Shown here in pieces: positions 1 through 5,412 of a stretch of 5,608 nucleotides of DNA. The translations under genes and the position numbers were made by a program. Within the stretch, counting starts at the first letter, position 1. Each line of letters begins with the position of its first letter. The notes under the pieces are model-generated. The model searched no databases and was not told where the DNA came from. It worked only from the letters and a program-made list of their open reading frames with translations. The stretch is taken from positions 1 to 5,608 of the forward strand of contig JAJYQZ010000096.1 of the NCBI GenBank assembly GCA_021794335.1. Reading direction: 5' to 3'. Source of the DNA: a bacterium (GTDB lineage: Bacteria; SZUA-79; Acidulodesulfobacterales; Acidulodesulfobacteraceae).

Positions 1-980
1 ATTTATATCTGCCCGAATACGATTACAGGTTATGGGACACGGATTTAGACCTGTACTGCTACGATATTTTAACCGCAAAACTGGCGGACAAAACAGGCTT
101 TATTAAGGAAAGGATTTACGGCATGACGCTAAAATCCTACGAAAGCTATCTTGCCGAAAAAATATATTCGAATAATAGGAATAAATTCATAATACCTGTT
201 TATAGACGGCAAAGAAACATAAGACAGTTTGCCCAGCGGATATGCCCTGTTTGCCTCAACGAAGATAATCAGGCTTATTTGCGTAAAAAATGGAGACTGT
301 TTTTCTCAACCGCCTGCACAAAGCATAAATGCTTTCTAATAGACTCCTGCCCGTCCTGCGGAACGCCTTTCGTCTTGAATAAAAGGCTCTACGACGGGAA
401 CTTCCCGCACTGCCGCAAATGCGGACTTTCTTTTAAACAGGCGGAACCAGAATTTATAAACGAAAATTCCCAAGGATTAAAGGCCATAGAAAAGCTTTAC
501 GATATACTAAATAAAGGCATATTCGAATTCGAAAACAGATTCTATTATTCTTTTTTGTTTTTCGATATGTTAAACCATTTTTCAAAGTTTATCAAATGGG
601 GATACCGGAAAAATTTACCCATAGAGGAAAATATTTTAGGGGCGGAGGATTTGCCAGCATCTAACTCGCCGGGAATACCATATGTCATGGAACTCGGCAT
701 AAAAGAGCAATACGTCATTTTTTCGGCATTAATGCGGCTGTTGGAAAGCAAAGAAAGTATCTTAAAATTCCTGAGCGTCAATAAAATAACCGTCAAAAAA
801 TTGTCCCGGAGCATGGATTATATTCCTTTCTGGTTTTCGGAAATTTATGATACAATGAATAAAACCAAATATTCGTATAACATTATCGAAACAAGAAACG
901 CCTTGCTGTATTTGCAGAAAAACGACATAACGCCTAATTTGAAAAATTTGTATAAAATTAGGCATAAGTTTAGCAAGTAA
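1..980 (+). CDS. tniQ: TniQ/TnsD-family transposon targeting protein, N-terminus outside window
   Basis: The frame is open from position 3, so the gene starts upstream of the window and the ATG at 123 is an internal methionine. TniQ/TnsD proteins bind DNA and choose the target site for Tn7-like and Tn5053-like transposons, acting with an AAA+ regulator (TnsC/TniB) and a DDE transposase; those partners would lie upstream. Counted from the internal Met at 123, the sequence shows the family's N-terminal end (MTLKSYE) and then two zinc-ribbon-like clusters: CPVC at 41-44 with C65, H68 and C70, then CPSCG at 76-80 with CRKCG at 97-101. The conserved W between the clusters (W57) is present. About 325 residues are visible, with a long helical C-terminal half of no clear motif, closer to a mid-sized TniQ than to full-length TnsD. 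Family assignment is firm; which transposon type it serves cannot be told here. Confidence 0.93.
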   Translation, partial: LYLPEYDYRLWDTDLDLYCYDILTAKLADKTGFIKERIYGMTLKSYESYLAEKIYSNNRNKFIIPVYRRQRNIRQFAQRICPVCLNEDNQAYLRKKWRLFFSTACTKHKCFLIDSCPSCGTPFVLNKRLYDGNFPHCRKCGLSFKQAEPEFINENSQGLKAIEKLYDILNKGIFEFENRFYYSFLFFDMLNHFSKFIKWGYRKNLPIEENILGAEDLPASNSPGIPYVMELGIKEQYVIFSALMRLLESKESILKFLSVNKITVKKLSRSMDYIPFWFSEIYDTMNKTKYSYNIIETRNALLYLQKNDITPNLKNLYKIRHKFSK

Positions 981-985
981 AATAA

Positions 986-1162
986 AAAATAACAATTAAT
1001 TTATTTAATAAAGACAAAGATGGAAAGATAGAATTTTCCCAAACACTATGTAAAAAATGCGAGGAAGATATTGATTGCAAAAGTATTCTAACGCTCGACT
1101 ATAATCTGGCTGGCCACGATGTACAGAAAATGATAAGGGATAGGGAATGGTATATGCCCTAA
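986..1162 (+). pseudogene. Short cysteine-containing reading frame without a usable start, probable gene remnant
   Basis: A 58-codon stretch, open after a TAA at 983 and ending at a TAA, reads as protein-like sequence with CKKC followed by EEDIDC and a charged C-terminal tail ending REWYMP. It has no ATG except a late internal one, and no Shine-Dalgarno sequence near the possible ATA or ATT starts. It begins only a few bases after the tniQ stop, on the same strand but in another frame. It is most likely the tail of a decayed or deleted gene. A tiny zinc-binding protein with a non-standard start is possible but weakly supported. I do not recognise the family. Confidence 0.35.
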
Positions 1163-1449
1163 AATAAAGAGATTTCTGTGAAAATAGAAGCCGTTCAATT
1201 TTCTGTATCAGTCGTCTGATATAATTAAATCTTGGTAACCCTTATTAAATTCCAGTAAAAATTTTTTTATACTATTATTGTGATACATTCTTAATCTGCA
1301 AATGTGTTTCATAGCCGTATGGTTCATGAAAAATATTATATTGACCTTTTATTATCGGATTATTCCAGTAATACTGAGTTAGAAGATCGATTAATCTGTT
1401 TGATTTGCCGAACGGTCAGAAAATCCCATTGATTATGTTTCCTTTGTTT
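1163..1449. other. Region without an intact gene, between the remnant after tniQ and the nuclease stop
   Basis: This stretch holds one - strand frame fragment, listed separately. A small inverted repeat, TATCAG-TCGT-CTGATA, lies at 1206-1221 but has no T-tract on either side, so it is not a convincing intrinsic terminator. I see no terminator after the nuclease stop at 1450, no tRNA and no clear transposon end repeats. The two transcription units, tniQ on + and the methyltransferase operon on -, converge here. Confidence 0.6.
1275..1415 (-). pseudogene. Unrecognised 46-codon frame fragment, no start codon
   Basis: On the - strand, downstream of the nuclease gene, a frame runs from just after a TGA (1416-1418) to tandem stops (TAA at 1275-1277, then TAG). 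It has protein-like composition, beginning FGKSNRLIDLL and containing QYYWNNP and HEPYGYETH. It contains no ATG, GTG or TTG start. A neighbouring frame continues upstream with QWDFLTVRQIKQINR, which suggests that a single frameshift separates two parts of one old gene. The aromatic and asparagine-rich segment is faintly like the C-terminal part of DDE transposases, but I cannot place it in a family. Confidence 0.3.
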
Positions 1450-1932
1450 CTACAATTTGGGTAGAAGACTAGCATAGTCTATTGCTTTTTTCCGAGAATC
1501 CCACCCGCATACTCTCATCATTTTTTCTTTTTTAGAACCATAGCGTAAAAGGTCTTCTCTTTTTAGAATTTTAAATACTTTTTCTAATGTCCCCAACCCT
1601 TTAGAAGAGATTAGGAATGATTCGATTGGATTAATAAGTTGGGTATAGCCCCATAATTGACCTAAATCTTTAAGATTCAGCGCCTGATCTTTAACTTCAA
1701 CGAAGACGAGTTTGATTTCTTTGCCTTTCTTTAAGACACCGACAATATCGACTTTAATTGCTAAACCAATTGCTTCGTTGATTTCTATTCCAATGCCGTT
1801 TAAATAAGAATCCAGGAAAATCCTTGAAGTATTGTGAGTAGTTGTTACTTGATATCTGCAATATCTATCTTCCAGGTATTTCTTGAGCCACTCTTCGATC
1901 TCTGGATAAAGTTGTTCTTCTTTTATACTCAT
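1450..1932 (-). CDS. Small PD-(D/E)XK-type nuclease, probable cleavage subunit of the restriction cassette
   Basis: This 160-residue protein shows the core signature of PD-(D/E)XK nucleases. An N-terminal helix carries glutamates (E5, E6, E11). D62 lies in the strand KVDIVGV, and the second acidic strand, LVFVEVKD, gives E79-x-K81. These are followed by a helix with Q92 and Y96 (DLGQLWGYTQL), a pattern often seen after the ExK strand in this superfamily. D62, E79 and K81 would bind metal and activate water for phosphodiester cleavage. There is no separate DNA-recognition domain, so specificity may come from a partner. The ATG lies one base after the stop of the LAGLIDADG-fold gene, inside the same operon, with AGGGGA just upstream, so translation is probably coupled. 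A restriction role is inferred from fold and context; a repair or nickase role is also possible. Confidence 0.72.
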   Translation of the reverse strand: MSIKEEQLYPEIEEWLKKYLEDRYCRYQVTTTHNTSRIFLDSYLNGIGIEINEAIGLAIKVDIVGVLKKGKEIKLVFVEVKDQALNLKDLGQLWGYTQLINPIESFLISSKGLGTLEKVFKILKREDLLRYGSKKEKMMRVCGWDSRKKAIDYASLLPKL

Positions 1933-1933
1933 A

Positions 1934-2887
1934 TTATCCCCTGGGATAGCCTAATGCGTTACAAATCTCTTTCCACGAATCAAAATGCCTACCTCTTATT
2001 TCCGATGGAATTTTCTCGCTGCCCTCCATGGGATGATGCGGCTTGGGTCTGTTAGGTTCTCTTGTTTCCCAGTAAAATTTATGGTGCACTATTTCGAGAT
2101 GTCCGATTTGTTTTTCAAATTTCCTTTTTTGGGTTTCGGACTTTGCAATTCTAAGTTTATTTTGCCTATCTTGGTCCCATGAATCTCTATTAAAATCCGC
2201 AAATTCCCTAAGGGTATTGCTCTTATGGGCCATTCTAAAACCGACCCCTTCAAACTCATCAGCGAATATTTTTACCTGATGCTCTCGAAACCATACGTTA
2301 TGCTTTCCCTTTTTATAATCTTCAAGGTTTGGGTCTCTCATATTTGGATGACCCCAGTCAATGGTGTGAATGGGAATATCTAAATCCAAGAGTAGGTTGG
2401 CGATATCCACGACCAGAAGCCAATTTGCCGGAATCTCGATATATACCCTATGGCCGTACCCAAGTCCGAAGGCAGCGTTACTCCTTCTTATATGGGCGGT
2501 AACATCGGCTAAACCGATCATAAATTCCCTTTTAATATCTAATGGGGAACCAATAATCCCTTGAGGTATCCTGAAATCTTTACAAGTGGAAAGTCTATTA
2601 AAATGCTGATTTATTTCTCTTATCAAGAAATCATCATTACTTTTGACAAACCTCAAAATTGTCTTACTTATCATGGGTGTCGAGGTAATTCTTACGCCTA
2701 TAAGTGGTTCAAGTATATTTCTAATATCCTCAAGGCTTGCTTTCACCGAAAGTTGCACATCCATGCCTTCGATGAATAAATTTTTATGAGGGATTTCCAT
2801 GTAAATCGACGTATAATCCTTATCGCGAACTATAGTGCCTTTTCCGGTAATCATTCCCAACAGATACGCTAATTCTGCATTATCCAA
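1934..2887 (-). CDS. LAGLIDADG-fold protein lacking both catalytic acids, probable DNA-recognition subunit
   Basis: This 317-residue protein has the two-repeat layout of single-chain LAGLIDADG homing endonucleases. Repeat 1 begins LAYLLGMITGKGTI (residues 6-19). Repeat 2 is introduced by the typical FRIPQGIIGSP segment and begins FMIGLADVTAHI (122-133). The end of repeat 2 (VKIFADEFEGVGFRMAHKSN, 205-224) also fits the fold. The acid that normally binds metal at the end of each motif is replaced, by K16 and by T130, and the following glycine of motif 2 is A131, so ordinary LAGLIDADG cleavage is unlikely. A C-terminal extension of about 90 residues is charged and histidine-rich (H268-H269, H284-H285, H301) and ends in a WKEICNALGYPRG segment. 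The start is TTG, one base after the methyltransferase stop, with an AAGAGAG Shine-Dalgarno; it keeps motif 1 complete. A role in sequence recognition for the neighbouring nuclease is inference. Cleavage by an unseen site in the C-terminal extension is the main alternative. Confidence 0.8.
   Translation of the reverse strand: MDNAELAYLLGMITGKGTIVRDKDYTSIYMEIPHKNLFIEGMDVQLSVKASLEDIRNILEPLIGVRITSTPMISKTILRFVKSNDDFLIREINQHFNRLSTCKDFRIPQGIIGSPLDIKREFMIGLADVTAHIRRSNAAFGLGYGHRVYIEIPANWLLVVDIANLLLDLDIPIHTIDWGHPNMRDPNLEDYKKGKHNVWFREHQVKIFADEFEGVGFRMAHKSNTLREFADFNRDSWDQDRQNKLRIAKSETQKRKFEKQIGHLEIVHHKFYWETREPNRPKPHHPMEGSEKIPSEIRGRHFDSWKEICNALGYPRG
1937..1942 (-). promoter_or_regulatory. Ribosome binding site of the PD-(D/E)XK gene
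   Basis: On the - strand AGGGGA lies 4 nt before the ATG at 1932. It sits inside the last codons of the upstream LAGLIDADG-fold gene, which supports this ATG as the start and suggests translational coupling. Confidence 0.65.
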
Positions 2888-2888
2888 T

Positions 2889-3719
2889 TTATGCTCTCTT
2901 TTTAAAGATTAAAACATACTCATGAACCTTATTTGCCCTAAAAATATAAGGATACCCAAGAGGCTTCATATTGTTATATTCATGTTGTCTATCCCAAATA
3001 AAGATATCCTCTAGCTCGAACCCAAGAGCTTTCATTTTATCGGCTAAATCAGAATGGAATGGATAAAATTTATCTTTTTTCCTTATATCCATTAAAACTA
3101 CGACGCAATGACCATTTGGCTTTAACGCCACATATACGCTTCTAAAAATATTTTGCAATTCTTCCAAAAAAGAGTCGTAATCGTTAATATTTCCCAAGTC
3201 AGTGTTAGAATCGCTATATTTGGATATTTTTTTCCCATCGGCAGTTCTTCTCATATTGAGAATATCCCAATACGGTGGCGATGTTAGGCATAGGTCTATG
3301 CTATTGACTTTGACATAATCCAATAAATTTCTCGAGTCTTTATTGTATATTTTTGGTTCTATAAAATCCTTGTCATCCAATATACCGTTTTTTTCTTCTT
3401 TGAGTCTCTTTCGTGCTATACTTGAAAATTCGTCCGATAATTCGAATCCAATTCCCTTTCTCTGTTTCTGATAGGCAGCAACAACGGTACTTCCTATACC
3501 CAAAAAAGGATCTATAACAACCCCTCGCTTCTTCGTGAATACCTCTATTACTCTATAAGCAAGCTGTACGGGAAACATGGCTGGATGTTCGAGTTTCCTC
3601 TCTTCATTTGTTTTTTTAAATTCCCGCCAAATACTAAAGGAGTATCGAAGCCATTCTTTGCCTGTCAATTCATTATATCTTTTAGAATCTTTATTTACCA
3701 TAGGCTTTTTTGAAAGCAT
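2889..3719 (-). CDS. TSPPY-type amino-methyltransferase (likely N4-cytosine) of the restriction cassette
   Basis: This 276-residue S-adenosylmethionine-dependent DNA methyltransferase has motif X-like HPAMFP at 45-50, motif I DPFLGIGST at 70-78 for cofactor binding, and catalytic motif IV TSPPYW at 146-151. The order X-I-IV puts the target recognition region in the second half, as in gamma-type arrangements. SPPY is typical of N4-cytosine enzymes, although some SPPY enzymes methylate adenine, so the base is inferred. The rest, including DLGNINDYDSFLEEL and the C-terminal GYPYIFRANKVHEY segment, looks intact and the length is normal for a single-domain enzyme. The start is uncertain: ATG at 3719 gives MLSKKPM and the ATG at 3701 is also possible; neither has a good Shine-Dalgarno. 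It is 34 nt after the MT-A70 gene and one base before the LAGLIDADG-fold gene. Its likely job is to protect host sites from the cassette's nuclease. Confidence 0.93.
   Translation of the reverse strand: MLSKKPMVNKDSKRYNELTGKEWLRYSFSIWREFKKTNEERKLEHPAMFPVQLAYRVIEVFTKKRGVVIDPFLGIGSTVVAAYQKQRKGIGFELSDEFSSIARKRLKEEKNGILDDKDFIEPKIYNKDSRNLLDYVKVNSIDLCLTSPPYWDILNMRRTADGKKISKYSDSNTDLGNINDYDSFLEELQNIFRSVYVALKPNGHCVVVLMDIRKKDKFYPFHSDLADKMKALGFELEDIFIWDRQHEYNNMKPLGYPYIFRANKVHEYVLIFKKRA
2893..2900 (-). promoter_or_regulatory. Ribosome binding site supporting the TTG start of the LAGLIDADG-fold gene
   Basis: On the - strand AAGAGAGC lies 5 nt before the TTG at 2887, inside the last codons of the methyltransferase. 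The next in-frame ATG would remove the first LAGLIDADG motif, so TTG is preferred. Confidence 0.55.
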
Positions 3720-3753
3720 TTCTGCAATCGCATCTTTGATTAGTTTTTATTTT

Positions 3754-4404
3754 TTAACCCCAAAAAAATGTTTCTTCTCTTTGATATGTCATATTTTGGT
3801 GATTTCCGCCATTCTTTGTTAAATCCGAACGTTTTTCATTTATAGTTATTTTTCCGTATTCATTACCCCATCCATCGAACCCATCTCGCACCTGCCGAGC
3901 AAAAACATCCAGCCGGTTGCCGGGAAAATATTTAACTATCTGCTGATAAAAAGAATCCGGTTTAAGACTGTGCATTGTCGGTGTTTCGGTAAAACAAGTC
4001 TGCATTTTGCCGAAACACTCACGGTTAAAAACGGCCTTGCCCTTATAACCGAACAATATGTGTTCGGTTATAACCTGATACGGTCCAAACGGACACGGAC
4101 CCGTTCTTTTATTCCAAGTAATCATGGTATAAAACTTAAAACCCCACTCTTCCATTAAATCGAACGCCATTTTCAATATAGGTTCCCCGGTGTTGCGGTC
4201 CTTGGAGTTCGTTGCCCACAACCAAAGAAAGCTGTTATCGTCCGACCAATTATTTATCGGCAGTTGCATTAATTCGTTTTTGGTCATGGTAGGATAATCC
4301 AATGTTGTGGTTTGATTGGGACGCGTTTTTCGTTTGCCGGTTTTCCCTTGGTTCCACGGCGGGTCTACGACGACGACTTGGTAAATTTTTCCATTTAAAT
4401 TCAT
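3754..4404 (-). CDS. MT-A70-family DNA adenine N6-methyltransferase
   Basis: This 216-residue enzyme belongs to the MT-A70 family, which in bacteria includes phage, plasmid and restriction-associated adenine methyltransferases that transfer a methyl group from S-adenosylmethionine to adenine N6. The catalytic DPPW lies at residues 14-17. It is followed by the family blocks YPTMTKNEL (37-45), FLWLWATN (59-66), the WGFKFYTMITWNK strand (87-99), TEHILFGYKG (113-122), and a C-terminal block KPDSFYQQIV...GNRLDVFAR. The frame extends up to an ATG at 4458, but the ATG at 4404 is chosen because AAGGGGG lies 5 nt before it and the DPPW-proximal N-terminus then has normal length. It is the first gene of the operon. 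Its C-terminal tail of about 30 residues is polar and shows no known motif. It could methylate a second strand or site of the same system, or be an older independent orphan enzyme. Confidence 0.94.
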   Translation of the reverse strand: MNLNGKIYQVVVVDPPWNQGKTGKRKTRPNQTTTLDYPTMTKNELMQLPINNWSDDNSFLWLWATNSKDRNTGEPILKMAFDLMEEWGFKFYTMITWNKRTGPCPFGPYQVITEHILFGYKGKAVFNRECFGKMQTCFTETPTMHSLKPDSFYQQIVKYFPGNRLDVFARQVRDGFDGWGNEYGKITINEKRSDLTKNGGNHQNMTYQREETFFWG

Positions 4405-4409
4405 ATATA

Positions 4410-4416
4410 CCCCCTT
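4410..4416 (-). promoter_or_regulatory. Ribosome binding site deciding the MT-A70 start
   Basis: AAGGGGG on the - strand lies 5 nt before the ATG at 4404. The upstream in-frame ATG at 4458 has no comparable site, so the shorter protein is preferred. Confidence 0.7.
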
Positions 4417-4581
4417 ATTATTTTGAGTGCAATATTCTTGCCAAAGACTGGATTGCATAAAACCGCGTATTTACTTATAGCTAATTAGTTTGACATCGTC
4501 GGAAATTTGACGCTCAGAAAACTTATCCGCCGACTATACTACTCCCCAAAGTCAAGACTAAAATTTCAATATCTTAAGGTG

Positions 4582-4645
4582 TATTAGCATTAATTAATTT
4601 ACTATTTTAATTATTAATATGTTTCCTATCTTTTAGTTGCTAATA
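4582..4645. repeat. AT-rich imperfect inverted repeat closed by an 8-bp stem
   Basis: TATTAGCA at 4582-4589 is the exact reverse complement of TGCTAATA at 4638-4645. The interior is almost only A and T and contains imperfect self-complementary TTAATTA-type stretches. It could be a weak RNA or DNA hairpin, or simply a product of the AT-rich composition. Confidence 0.4.
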
Positions 4646-4679
4646 AAATATTATAACCGCCGCCGCATAAGTTGGTCAA

Positions 4680-4739
4680 GGTTTATTGATAGATTTTTCA
4701 ATAACGGTTTTATGTTGTTGGAAAATCTGTTAATAAACC
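4680..4739 (+). repeat. Long hairpin: 26-bp stem with 8-nt loop GGTTTTAT
   Basis: Arms at 4680-4705 and 4714-4739 pair over all 26 positions if the + strand is read as RNA: 22 Watson-Crick pairs and 4 G-U pairs. On the - strand the same four positions would be A-C mismatches, so the + strand folds better. No T-tract follows, so it is not a standard intrinsic terminator. GGTCA occurs at 4674-4678 and again at 4740-4744, just outside the arms, which might be a target duplication of a very small palindromic element. Confidence 0.8.
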
Positions 4740-4742
4740 GGT

Positions 4743-4808
4743 CAGCTAAGTTTAGCTCTATCAATAGGCGGCTTTATGCCTGTTGATAGAGCGTTAAAAA
4801 TTTAGCTG
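4743..4808 (+). repeat. Second hairpin: 15-bp stem with loop GGCTTTAT plus 7-bp outer stem
   Basis: The inner arms at 4755-4769 and 4778-4792 pair over 15 positions with one G-U pair on the + strand, around the 8-nt loop GGCTTTAT at 4770-4777. An outer stem, CAGCTAA at 4743-4749 with TTAGCTG at 4802-4808, is perfect. The loop differs from that of the preceding hairpin by one base, and TTGATAGA occurs in an arm of both. There is no T-tract for termination. It ends about 10 nt from the transposase stop. Confidence 0.78.
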
Positions 4809-4965
4809 TGAGCAACTTTAACCAAAATGCACCTCCGACGGCGTTTTATATCCCAAAGACTGGTGCGGTCTTTCGTTATTATAGAAATTAAAATAATCTG
4901 AAAGCCTTCTATATGCTTCTCTGATAGTTTCATATACATTGAGGTATACCTCTTCGTATTTTACC

Positions 4966-4986
4966 TGAAAAAGACGCGCTTTTTCA
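4966..4986. repeat. 21-bp palindrome inside the transposase, at the frame break
   Basis: TGAAAAAG at 4966-4973 and CTTTTTCA at 4979-4986 are perfect reverse complements around the 5-nt centre ACGCG. The palindrome accounts for nearly all of the extra sequence between the conserved ERLW and VKYEE blocks, and its TGA on the - strand provides the premature stop. Confidence 0.85.
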
Positions 4987-5404
4987 ATGCCATAGCCTTT
5001 CTATAAATATATTGTCGAATGCGCGACCTCTTCCGTCCATGCTTATTTTTATACCTGAATCGTAAAGTCTTCCCGTAAATTCTTTGCCGATAAACTGGGA
5101 ACCCTGATCGGTATTAAATATTTCCGGCTTTGAATGCGTAAGGGAACTTTCCAATCCGTAGGTGCAGAAGCGTACGTCCAGCGTATTGGACAGTTTCCAT
5201 GCAAGAACGTATCTGGAATACCAGTCCATTATCGCAAATAAATAGGCGAACCCGTTTAAAAGTCTGATGTATGTTATATCGGCGCACCATACGTGATCCG
5301 GTCTATCCACAGCCAGGTCTTTAAGCAAATAAGGGTATTTGTAATCTTCCGACGGAATGCTCAATTTCTTTTTCGGATATACCTTTTCTATCCCCATTAT
5401 ATCG

Positions 5405-5412
5405 TCACCCCC
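5405..5412 (-). promoter_or_regulatory. Strong Shine-Dalgarno before the truncated transposase core
   Basis: GGGGGTGA on the - strand lies 7 nt before the ATG at 5397, which begins MGIEKVY. It is better placed than anything before the ATG at 5445 and suggests that a core-only protein could be translated. Confidence 0.55.

Larger units (their letters stand above)
4417..4817. other. Gene-free region upstream of the methyltransferase operon, rich in inverted repeats
   Basis: No protein gene is supported here. Reading right to left, the operon promoter should lie in this region, but I see only weak candidates, such as a TATAAG -10-like box on the - strand (4474-4479) with a poor -35. On the + strand TTTGAC occurs twice, 17 bases apart start to start (4489-4494 and 4506-4511). 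The right half (about 4582-4808) contains three inverted-repeat structures, listed separately. The region lies between the operon and the decayed IS3 transposase, so part of it may be an insertion-sequence end. Confidence 0.6.

Noticed and set aside
545..995. Open frames on the - strand opposite tniQ
   Set aside because: They lie fully or largely opposite a well-supported TniQ coding frame, have no ribosome site and show no recognisable motif.
1007..1042. EF-hand-like NKDKDGKIEF in the remnant after tniQ
   Set aside because: The spacing matches an EF-hand loop up to position 8, but position 12 is Q not E, there is no second loop, and the frame lacks a start codon; coincidence is more likely.
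1206..1221. TATCAG-TCGT-CTGATA hairpin as a terminator
   Set aside because: The stem is only 6 bp, AT-rich and has no T-tract on either side.
1834..2779. Several + strand open frames over the nuclease and LAGLIDADG-fold genes
   Set aside because: The - strand frames carry clear family motifs and tight operon spacing; the + strand frames are antisense readings with unnatural composition.
3577..4158. + strand open frames opposite the two methyltransferases
   Set aside because: The - strand has complete methyltransferase motifs, so these are shadows.
4405..4458. Eighteen-codon N-terminal extension of the MT-A70 gene
   Set aside because: The downstream ATG at 4404 has an AAGGGGG site at proper distance and gives the usual distance to DPPW; the extension has no such support.
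4490..4540. TTGACA (4490-4495), TTGACG (4507-4512) and TATACT (4535-4540) as a + strand promoter
   Set aside because: The distances between the -35-like boxes and TATACT are too long for a sigma-70 promoter (22 bases or more), and no + strand gene follows.
4582..4808. CRISPR array or guide-RNA locus
   Set aside because: The repeats are inverted, not regularly spaced direct repeats, and no Cas gene is visible in the window.
4966..4990. Programmed frameshift in the transposase driven by the palindrome
   Set aside because: IS3 programmed shifting occurs between OrfA and OrfB, not after the catalytic E; the palindrome itself contains the stop codon and no slippery heptamer precedes it.
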